From Algoriphagus ornithinivorans (GTDB lineage: Bacteria; Bacteroidota; Bacteroidia; Cytophagales; Cyclobacteriaceae), in the NCBI RefSeq assembly GCF_900115305.1, contig NZ_FOVW01000006.1:186001-250000 (forward strand): a stretch of DNA of 64,000 bases, written 5' to 3'. A program made the position numbers and the translations under genes. The first letter of the stretch is position 1, and the number at the start of each line of letters is the position of its first letter. This document shows, piece by piece, positions 1 through 6,938 of this stretch. The notes below the pieces were generated by a model that was not told the DNA's origin, did no database searches, and saw only the letters and a list, made by a program, of their open reading frames with translations.

Positions 1-1
1 G

Positions 2-307
2 AATCATGGATTAGAAGCGCTGGATAAATTGCAGGCTCAACCATGTGATTTGATTTTGATGGATCTTCAAATGCCTGAAATGGATGGGTATGAAGCTACT
101 CAGGCAATTCGAGCAGGTCAGGCAGGTTCACATCATCAAAATATCCCGATCATAGCAGTTACTGCGGATACTACAGAAAGAAGCAAAGCAAAAGCAATAT
201 CTGTAGGAATGGATGAATATCTCACCAAACCTGTAGATAGAGATTTGCTATTGGAAAAGGTATTAGGAACGCTTTACCTTGAGAAGGTCAAATTGAAGTT
301 TGATTAA
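2..307 (+). CDS. Response-regulator receiver domain, C-terminal end (gene cut by left edge)
   Basis: The frame is open from base 2 and ends at a TAA at 305-307, giving the last 101 residues of a protein that begins outside the window. These residues are the second half of a CheY-like receiver domain. The phospho-acceptor Asp is fragment residue 21 (MDLQMPEMDG), the signalling Thr is residue 54 (AVTAD), and the conserved Lys is residue 76 in LTKPVD. The LMDLQMPEMDG style and the end right after the domain are typical of a receiver at the C-terminus of a hybrid histidine kinase, but a stand-alone regulator cannot be excluded. The stop overlaps the stop of trmB on the other strand by a few bases, so the two genes converge. 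Confidence 0.9.
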   Translation, partial: NHGLEALDKLQAQPCDLILMDLQMPEMDGYEATQAIRAGQAGSHHQNIPIIAVTADTTERSKAKAISVGMDEYLTKPVDRDLLLEKVLGTLYLEKVKLKFD

Positions 308-966
308 TTCCTGAAATGGAATTTCAAATACTTGATCTTTTCACCCTTTTCGGAAAACATCTTTTCATATCGGGTTTGGATTCCAAAGTGATCATCCTTC
401 CATTCACTTTGATAAAAATCATGAGTAAATCCTAGAATTTCTATGTCTTCTCTGGACTGAACCAACTCCAATGAATAATCAAAAAGGCCGGTATTATCCG
501 TTTTAAAATGAATAATTCCGTCTCTTTTCACCAAGGACTTATACATATCCAAAAACTTGGGAGATGTTAATCGTCTCTTTTCATCTCCGTCCCTTGGAAA
601 TGGATCTGGGAAAGTGATCCATAATTCTGATATTTCTTCTTCTGAAAAAAACTGATCCAGTTGCTGAATCTGAGTCCTCAAAAAGGCCACATTCTCAATT
701 CCTTCGGCTGTGGCAGTAGAACTACCTTTCCAAATTCTACTTCCCTTGATGTCGACCCCAATAAAGTTTTGATTAGGAAAAACTCTGGCTAAACCCACAG
801 TAAACTCTCCACGGCCACAGGCTAATTCAACCACAAGAGGGTTAGGATTTTTAAACTGCTTTTCATTCCAATTGCCTTTGATTTCTTCAAAAATTGCTTT
901 GCCAGCCTGGACTACATTCGGATTTAATTCGTTTTCCTTAAAACGAACCAGTTTTTTTCTACTCAT
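304..966 (-). CDS. trmB: tRNA (guanine-N7-)-methyltransferase TrmB
   Basis: Predicted to methylate N7 of G46 in the variable loop of tRNAs using S-adenosylmethionine, in the cytoplasm. The 220-residue length fits the family. The SAM-binding motif is VELACGRGEF near residues 47-55, followed by GVDIKG (70-75), and the family signature ITFPDPFPRDGDEKRRL lies near residues 117-133. The start is an ATG at 966, two bases past the folC stop, so it is probably the last gene of the minus-strand run with folC and the TonB genes. The pairing with folC looks incidental to function. Confidence 0.94.
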   Translation of the reverse strand: MSRKKLVRFKENELNPNVVQAGKAIFEEIKGNWNEKQFKNPNPLVVELACGRGEFTVGLARVFPNQNFIGVDIKGSRIWKGSSTATAEGIENVAFLRTQIQQLDQFFSEEEISELWITFPDPFPRDGDEKRRLTSPKFLDMYKSLVKRDGIIHFKTDNTGLFDYSLELVQSREDIEILGFTHDFYQSEWKDDHFGIQTRYEKMFSEKGEKIKYLKFHFRN

Positions 967-968
967 TA

Positions 969-2255
969 TTACAGCTCTTCGATTTCAGCGACCACAAAAG
1001 TACTGCCTCCTACAAATATCAAGTCATTTGGTCCTGCTTTTTTTCTGGCAAATTGAATTGCTTCATTTACATCAGCCATTATTTGGCCCTTAATCCCTAT
1101 ACTTTCTGCTTTTTCAGCCAACTCACTGGCCTTCATAGCACGGGGAATATTCGCTTCGCAAAAAATGAAATTTGCAGATTGAGGTAAGAGCCTGAGAATT
1201 TTGGTTACATCTTTATCCTGCACCATTCCTAGGATCATCCACAATTGCTCATAAGAATAAGTCTCAATCTGAGAAACAATCTCTTTCATACCAGGCTCAT
1301 TATGCCCTGTATCACAGATTGTCAAAGGCTTTTCATACAAAGTTTGCCACCTTCCTTTCAAACCAGTACTGGCAACAACACTATCCAAACCTTCAATGAT
1401 TGCCTGAGACTCTATATTCCAACCCTTCAATTTCAGTTGATATACAGTCTCAATAATTCCAGGCAAATTCCATTTTTGATAATTCCCTAATAGCTCAAAT
1501 TTAAATGTAAAGGTTGCTTTGTCGGAACTAGCCTGATAAATCGCTTTCCCCGCCTCTTCTCCATTCTTTTCTATCTTCCAGATTTGATCGGCAAAATAAA
1601 TAGGTGCTTTCGCCTGCGATGCTTTTTCTTTAAATACCAATGTAGTCTCGTCTTGGGTTTGACTAATAACTACTGGTATTTGAGACTTGATGATACCCGC
1701 TTTTTCTCCTGCAATTTGGGGCAAAGTATCTCCCAAAAATTGCATATGATCCCAACCTATATTGGTGATGAGAGAAACCTCAGGAGAAATTACATTGGTA
1801 CTATCCAGGCGTCCGCCCATACCTACTTCAATTACTGCTATATCTACCTGCTGCTTGGCAAAGTACCAAAAAGCCATACCTACAGTCATTTCAAAAAAAC
1901 TGGGCCTTAAATCCTCTAAAAAAGCTTTATTCTGTTCAACAAAATCAATCACAGAGATTTCCGGAATTTCTTCTCCGTCGATCTTTATTCGTTCAGTAAA
2001 GGACTTTAAATGCGGTGAGGTATACAATCCGGTTTTATAACCAGCCTTTTGTAAAATAGCAGCAATGGAATGCGAAGAACTTCCCTTCCCATTCGTTCCA
2101 GCTATATGGATTGATTTGAATTGATGCTGAGGATTGCCTAAGTGCTCACAAAGGGCAATCGTATTACTTAGGTCTTTTTTGAAAGCAGCAGCACCCACCC
2201 TTTGAAACATAGGAAGTGCCTGATACAGGTAATCCAGCGTTTCCTGATAGGTCAT
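969..2255 (-). CDS. folC: Folylpolyglutamate synthase / dihydrofolate synthase
   Basis: Adds glutamate to dihydropteroate or folate in an ATP-dependent reaction, giving polyglutamylated folates. The 428-residue length fits bacterial FolC. The P-loop IAGTNGKGSS lies at residues 51-60, followed by the family motif YTSPHLKSFTERI, a Mur-ligase-like central region (VGMGGRLDSTN, TNIGWDHMQFLG) and a C-terminal domain starting near CDTGHNEPG. The gene starts two bases after the TonB-like gene ends and is followed two bases later by trmB, so it is in the same transcription unit as an envelope energy system without an obvious functional link. Confidence 0.95.
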   Translation of the reverse strand: MTYQETLDYLYQALPMFQRVGAAAFKKDLSNTIALCEHLGNPQHQFKSIHIAGTNGKGSSSHSIAAILQKAGYKTGLYTSPHLKSFTERIKIDGEEIPEISVIDFVEQNKAFLEDLRPSFFEMTVGMAFWYFAKQQVDIAVIEVGMGGRLDSTNVISPEVSLITNIGWDHMQFLGDTLPQIAGEKAGIIKSQIPVVISQTQDETTLVFKEKASQAKAPIYFADQIWKIEKNGEEAGKAIYQASSDKATFTFKFELLGNYQKWNLPGIIETVYQLKLKGWNIESQAIIEGLDSVVASTGLKGRWQTLYEKPLTICDTGHNEPGMKEIVSQIETYSYEQLWMILGMVQDKDVTKILRLLPQSANFIFCEANIPRAMKASELAEKAESIGIKGQIMADVNEAIQFARKKAGPNDLIFVGGSTFVVAEIEEL

Positions 2256-2257
2256 GA

Positions 2258-3214
2258 TTAATCTACCTTGATAATGAAAGTGATTTTGCCAGTGGAGAAA
2301 TCGGCAACAGCTCCTCCCTGTTTTTTGAAGGAAATCTGATTGACTACCTGTCTGTAATAAGCCAATACATCATTGGAAACATTATACTCCAATGGTACTG
2401 CTTGAACCACACGACCTGAGTCATCCACTGTGATTTTAAAAACTATCCTGCCGTTTCTTGTACTTACCCGGTCATTGATATTAGGCCTTGAAGCAAAATC
2501 CCATCCAGCAAGATCCAAGCTGTAGCCTGCACCGGAATTAGTACCTTGTCCGGAACCTTGGCCCATAATAGCTCTTCCGTCTACAGTACCTTTAGGATCT
2601 CCTTCGTCACCCTTTTCATTTGAGCTTCCCTGTGCACCTCCAGAGGCAGGAGTTGTTCCCTTCCCTTTTGTGCCTCCCGCACCGAAGATCGCTCTCTGAT
2701 CAATTTTTGGTTGTTCAGGCGCTTTCTGAACAGTTTCTTCTGCCTTAGATTCTGCAGGCGTAGTTACAGTCTTGGCAGGCTCTGTTTTGGTAGGCTCTGG
2801 TTTTTTGGTAGTCTCCACGGCCTTTTTCTCACCCTTAATAGGCGAAGGCTTAGTGGTTACTGCTTCATTTGCAGCCGGTTTGGATGTGGCTTTAGGTTTT
2901 GCTGTTTCAGTTTTAGGACTTGGAGCGGGTGTAGCCGGCTGAGTTACTTGTGGCGCAATTTCTCCAGGAGCAGCGGCCTCAGTAACCGGAGTTACGGTTT
3001 CGGAAGGGGCATTTGCTGAATTTCTATCGCCCGAACCTGTAGGAGTAAACCCTAGGTTTAACTCCAATCCAAAAGTAGGCAAAGGTGGAATAGGTTGCTT
3101 CCAAACTACTATAAAGTAAAAAGCAATCAACAATAGGATGTTGATCAAAAGGGTGATCAAACCAGATCTCCTTTTGTTTTGATTTTCTACTTTATCTGCA
3201 TCCCAAAATTCCAT
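2258..3214 (-). CDS. tonB: TonB-like energy transducer protein
   Basis: Predicted periplasm-spanning TonB protein that carries ExbB/ExbD energy to outer-membrane receptors. With the start at 3214 it has 318 residues: a short cytoplasmic N-terminus (MEFWDADK), one membrane helix at about 18-37, a long Pro/Lys/Thr/Glu-rich linker, a Gly-rich stretch (GAGGTKGKG), and a TonB C-terminal domain over the last ~85 residues containing GRIVFKITVDDSGRV. An alternative ATG at 3244 would overlap exbD; I prefer 3214, which lies one base past the exbD stop and begins at the natural membrane-protein N-terminus. Co-encoded with exbB, exbD and a SPOR gene. Confidence 0.88.
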   Translation of the reverse strand: MEFWDADKVENQNKRRSGLITLLINILLLIAFYFIVVWKQPIPPLPTFGLELNLGFTPTGSGDRNSANAPSETVTPVTEAAAPGEIAPQVTQPATPAPSPKTETAKPKATSKPAANEAVTTKPSPIKGEKKAVETTKKPEPTKTEPAKTVTTPAESKAEETVQKAPEQPKIDQRAIFGAGGTKGKGTTPASGGAQGSSNEKGDEGDPKGTVDGRAIMGQGSGQGTNSGAGYSLDLAGWDFASRPNINDRVSTRNGRIVFKITVDDSGRVVQAVPLEYNVSNDVLAYYRQVVNQISFKKQGGAVADFSTGKITFIIKVD

Positions 3215-3215
3215 G

Positions 3216-3605
3216 TTAATAAGGTTTTGTAGCGATAGAAACATTGGCTTCCAAACCAGCAGCTATACCGCCAATTTCTACCAAATACTCCACAGGTACT
3301 TCTTTATCGATATGTAATACGACTTGTCCTTTTTTATTAGCCAATAAATTGGTCAATTCTGCCTTAATCTGATCTCGTGCTACTACTCTATCATTTACGG
3401 CATAACGCAGGTCTTTGGTTACCGATACTGTGACCTCTTGAAGAGCAATATCAGATGTTTCACTGGAAGGTAGATTTACCGGAAGACCTGATGGCGTAAT
3501 GAATGATGAGGTCAACATAAAGAATATCAACAACAGAAAGATAATATCTGTCATAGATGACATGCTGAAAGCAGTTTCTACTTTATTTTTTGACTGGAGT
3601 CCCAT
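3216..3605 (-). CDS. exbD: ExbD/TolR family biopolymer transport protein
   Basis: Small inner-membrane partner of ExbB in a proton-driven motor powering TonB-type transport. It has 129 residues, a single membrane helix near residues 20-38 (TDIIFLLLIFFMLTSSF) that carries the conserved proton-path Asp of the MTDIIFLLL motif, and a periplasmic domain ending in ATKPY. The N-terminus is very short. It sits one base downstream of exbB and one base upstream of the tonB start, a tight order typical of Bacteroidetes TonB systems. TolR is the alternative, but the neighbouring TonB-like gene favours ExbD. Confidence 0.93.
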   Translation of the reverse strand: MGLQSKNKVETAFSMSSMTDIIFLLLIFFMLTSSFITPSGLPVNLPSSETSDIALQEVTVSVTKDLRYAVNDRVVARDQIKAELTNLLANKKGQVVLHIDKEVPVEYLVEIGGIAAGLEANVSIATKPY

Positions 3606-3606
3606 C

Positions 3607-4296
3607 TTATTTCTCTTGAAGTAATTCGATAAACTCTATGGAAGAATATTCCATGCTGTGTACCAACTTAGAAACCTGAGTTACCAGGTAGTTGTATCCT
3701 AAATAAGCCAAAATACCTACAACCAGTCCTGCTGCTGTAGTAATCATAGCCTCATATATCCCTTCGGAAAGCAATTTAGGAGAAACCATCCCCTCCTCTT
3801 GGGCAATTGCTATAAATGCCTGAATCATACCTGCCACTGTACCCAAGAAACCTATCATAGGAGCAGCACCTGAAACAGTTGCCAATAGATTGAGATTTTT
3901 CTCAAGCTTGTAGATTTCGATTTTACCTACATTCTCAATAGAAACTTCAATGTTTTTCAATGGAGAACCGATTCGCTCAATTCCTTTAGCGATCATGTTA
4001 GCAACTGGCGTTTTTTCACCAGCACAAAGAATTTTTGCTTTTTCTATCTGCCCGCTGGAAACCAAAACTTTCACTTGATCCAATAAATGGGAAGATGTTG
4101 CAGTAGCTTTCTTCAAGGTCATTAGCCTTTCAATAAAAATGAAAATTGCTAAGATGAAGAGTAAATAAAGCGGAATCATCATGTAACCACCTTTAATCAG
4201 GAGGTCAAGTAATCCGATGTTTTGTCCAGCTGCATCCATTCCAAGACTGTCAGCTGCAGAAAATGAATCTGTTGAGAGGGTTTGAAGAAGAATCAT
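3607..4296 (-). CDS. exbB: ExbB/TolQ/MotA family proton channel protein
   Basis: Inner-membrane proton channel subunit that works with ExbD and TonB. The 229-residue protein has a first membrane helix near residues 36-55 (GYMMIPLYLLFILAIFIFIE), a cytoplasmic region, and two further helices containing the family motifs AAPMIGFLGTVAGMI and TTAAGLVVGILAY. The start ATG at 4296 lies two bases past the stop of the SPOR gene, so the genes are probably translated from one message. Confidence 0.94.
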   Translation of the reverse strand: MILLQTLSTDSFSAADSLGMDAAGQNIGLLDLLIKGGYMMIPLYLLFILAIFIFIERLMTLKKATATSSHLLDQVKVLVSSGQIEKAKILCAGEKTPVANMIAKGIERIGSPLKNIEVSIENVGKIEIYKLEKNLNLLATVSGAAPMIGFLGTVAGMIQAFIAIAQEEGMVSPKLLSEGIYEAMITTAAGLVVGILAYLGYNYLVTQVSKLVHSMEYSSIEFIELLQEK

Positions 4297-4297
4297 A

Positions 4298-5182
4298 TTA
4301 ATATTTCAAAATCCATAATGCTTCGGTGTAGTTTTCTTTGATTTTATCCAACTCAGCACTCGCTTGACTAAAGGAATTAAATTTCCCTATGGCCAAACGA
4401 TAATTAGAGACTTCATCATAAGGAGCAATTAAATAAAGCTCCTTCGTGCGATCTCTGTACTGGTCAGACTCCTGAATTGCTAGTCGCTCGTTTGGCAAAC
4501 TACCCACTACGATAAAATATCGGGGTCTTGCCTCTCTCGCTTCAATTCGAATCAAAGAACTCTCCTCTTTACGATCAATAGTTGTACCAGTTTCAGTACT
4601 TTCTTGAGGTGATGAGGAAAGAGCATTAGAATTTGAGATAGAGTCCTGATTTTCAGTTACTTGATTTTCTTCTTTTGATGTATTATTTATTTCTTCGGTA
4701 GTATTCGCAAGACTCTCTGTTGGGGTCATGGAACTCTGAGATGCTTGTTCTGTAGGAGAGTCTGCTTTCTCCTCTTTCATCAACTGCCAAACAATGGTTG
4801 AAACCAATAGCAAGCCAATGATGGCAGCATATACAACCCAGGAATTAGATTTCTTTGGAGTCGGTTTCGGGCTTTCTGGCTCTGGCTTTTTGGCCTTGAT
4901 TTTAGGCTCAGCTGGTTTTTCAGCTTCTACCTTATCACTAGCCTTCGCTTTTTCTTTTACCGGCAAGACTTGTTCGGGCTTTTCTGTAGCTACTTTGGCC
5001 TTCTCCTTTTCTTCAGGCTTGGCTACAGGGACCACCTGTTCCACTTCTTTCTCTTTGGATTCAGAATCTGAATTTTTGGTAGCCTCACTCTTCGCATTAT
5101 GCAAGGGTTTAACTTCCACATAAGGAAGTCCATAATCTTTCGGATCAGACCACATACGTTGTTCAGAGTTCTTATCTGCCAT
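4298..5182 (-). CDS. SPOR-domain membrane protein
   Basis: A 294-residue protein with a hydrophilic cytoplasmic N-terminus rich in Lys/Glu/Pro (about 1-113), one membrane helix (about 115-134, WVVYAAIIGLLLVST), a Ser/Thr/Gln-rich periplasmic spacer, and a C-terminal SPOR-like domain from about residue 219 (ARPRYFIVVGSL to ALWILKY). SPOR domains generally bind denuded peptidoglycan at division sites or related structures. Its position directly before exbB suggests an anchoring or localisation role for the TonB motor, which is inference. The repeated KPE/AEKP linker resembles that of the TonB-like protein two genes on. Confidence 0.82.
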   Translation of the reverse strand: MADKNSEQRMWSDPKDYGLPYVEVKPLHNAKSEATKNSDSESKEKEVEQVVPVAKPEEKEKAKVATEKPEQVLPVKEKAKASDKVEAEKPAEPKIKAKKPEPESPKPTPKKSNSWVVYAAIIGLLLVSTIVWQLMKEEKADSPTEQASQSSMTPTESLANTTEEINNTSKEENQVTENQDSISNSNALSSSPQESTETGTTIDRKEESSLIRIEAREARPRYFIVVGSLPNERLAIQESDQYRDRTKELYLIAPYDEVSNYRLAIGKFNSFSQASAELDKIKENYTEALWILKY

Positions 5183-5238
5183 TTTATAAAAAGGTAGCTA
5201 CGAAACTAAGTTATTTGCCCGGAAAGGCAAACCAATTT

Positions 5239-6936
5239 TTAGAATTTCAGCCAAGCTCCACCAATTAATTGCACTCCCCTCACTGGATAGTTTAACCACC
5301 GGGTGTTTTGAGCATTTAATAGATTGTTGCCTTCGGCAAATACACCGATTTTTTCTGTGATTTTAAAATCTGCTTTTAACTGGAGGTCTGCAATTGTCTT
5401 TAGCTTGACCACTGGATAAGGAATCATCGCTGCAGCGTCTGAAGGAGACAAATATCCTCTCCCCTTCAAACCACCCATTACATTGACATTAGCCTGAATT
5501 AGCAATTGCTTAAATGGAGTAACTTGGTTGTTGATTCCCAATTGCCAGGTTGGTCTGTGCCAAGCTTCTTGCTGTTGATTGAGATCGTATTGGAAAATAT
5601 CCAACCTCGAATTGAGGCTGTAAATGGAAGATAATTTGAGACCTAATTCAGCATTGATATTAAATACACTGACTTTATCATCGTAAACTATTTCAAATCG
5701 AGAGGTATCAGCGCCTGAATTCACGAAGAAATGATATTGATTAAATCGGCTGATATCTATGCCTGCCTTGTAATGAAAATTCCCCTGGAATTGTCCTTCT
5801 ATTCCCCCTGCTAATTTGTAATTATTAACCGTATTAAGGAGTTGCTCGGAAGGACCCAAAAATGGATTTTCCATTACAAAACTGTAGTAAGTATTTCGCT
5901 GAACATCTCCACTAAACTCCCCGAAAAACCCAAACTCTTCAGCAAACTGATAGCTGGCTTTTAAATTTGGAAAAATCCTAAAATCACTTGATTTCCCCGG
6001 AATTCTATCATTTTCAGAAATTATATTCAGTCCCGCAGAAAAATTGAACGCTTCGTATTGATAAGCTACCTGCGGCCTGATGGCGAAATACGTCCTATTT
6101 CCCTGGTATAATTCATCTTCTGTGTTTGTAAAGAAGTATTCAAAACCTAGATTACCTGTCCAGTCATCACTTGGTCGAAACTTACCTTTAGCATTCAAAC
6201 CAAATTCATTTTCATTGACAAAATAACTGTCCTTGAAGTTTCTGAAATTGATTTTACCTTCATATGAAACCGGTCCGGTCTTTTCTATATCCCGAATACC
6301 CGCTTCAATTTTGATCGTGTTTAGGACATTTCCATCAAAGCCCGTAAACTCCAAATTGGGATTATTGTAAAAAGCACTATCCACTCCATAAAATGAATAG
6401 GAATCCTGTGCCCAACGAAGACCTCCAAATATCTCAACCTGGTCCATAAAATAACTGGCCGAGCCTCCTAAAGTAGAATGAGACTCCTTGGACTCTTCAG
6501 CCAAAACTGGACCCTTTCCAAAGCTTTGATGTCTCAAATCTATGGCGTAATTCCAATCATAAACCTCCGTAGCCATAAATCTGGCTTCCAACAAGGGACT
6601 CGCAAAATTACCATAACCCGCCTTCAGAAAGCCCGGGAATAAATCTATTCTCTCCTGTCTATAATTTTTCTGAACGGGCTCAGCCTCCAGTTTTACCGGA
6701 GGTAGATTTAATTCGTAGAAATTCACCTGGTAATTAAAATCACTCAGACCTTTGGGCTGAGGCAAAACAGGAAGTTTCTCGAAAATTCTAGGCTGAGTCG
6801 GCAAAGTCAGAACTCTGTCTTTACGGATGACAAACTCCTGATCCTGAACTTCTCCACGAGATTGAATCTGAGCTTTAACTTCAGCACCTGCACCAAATAC
6901 CAGCGCTAAACAGAAAGGTATGCAAAGCTTTTTCAT
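5239..6936 (-). CDS. Outer-membrane beta-barrel protein, TonB-receptor-like barrel without plug
   Basis: A 565-residue exported protein with a signal peptide ending near residue 23 (GAGAEVKAQ). After a ~60-residue periplasmic stretch rich in Pro (PTQPRIFEKLPVLPQP), the rest is made of alternating aromatic beta strands. It ends in an aromatic residue (AWLKF), the usual outer-membrane insertion signal. The C-terminal third (FKITEKIGVFAEGNNLLNAQNTRW) is like the end of a TonB-dependent receptor, but no carboxypeptidase-like domain or plug precedes it. It lies two bases before the 995-residue TPR gene and upstream of the SPOR/exbBD/tonB genes, which suggests one envelope complex. Substrate unknown. 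Confidence 0.78.
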   Translation of the reverse strand: MKKLCIPFCLALVFGAGAEVKAQIQSRGEVQDQEFVIRKDRVLTLPTQPRIFEKLPVLPQPKGLSDFNYQVNFYELNLPPVKLEAEPVQKNYRQERIDLFPGFLKAGYGNFASPLLEARFMATEVYDWNYAIDLRHQSFGKGPVLAEESKESHSTLGGSASYFMDQVEIFGGLRWAQDSYSFYGVDSAFYNNPNLEFTGFDGNVLNTIKIEAGIRDIEKTGPVSYEGKINFRNFKDSYFVNENEFGLNAKGKFRPSDDWTGNLGFEYFFTNTEDELYQGNRTYFAIRPQVAYQYEAFNFSAGLNIISENDRIPGKSSDFRIFPNLKASYQFAEEFGFFGEFSGDVQRNTYYSFVMENPFLGPSEQLLNTVNNYKLAGGIEGQFQGNFHYKAGIDISRFNQYHFFVNSGADTSRFEIVYDDKVSVFNINAELGLKLSSIYSLNSRLDIFQYDLNQQQEAWHRPTWQLGINNQVTPFKQLLIQANVNVMGGLKGRGYLSPSDAAAMIPYPVVKLKTIADLQLKADFKITEKIGVFAEGNNLLNAQNTRWLNYPVRGVQLIGGAWLKF

Positions 6937-6938
6937 GA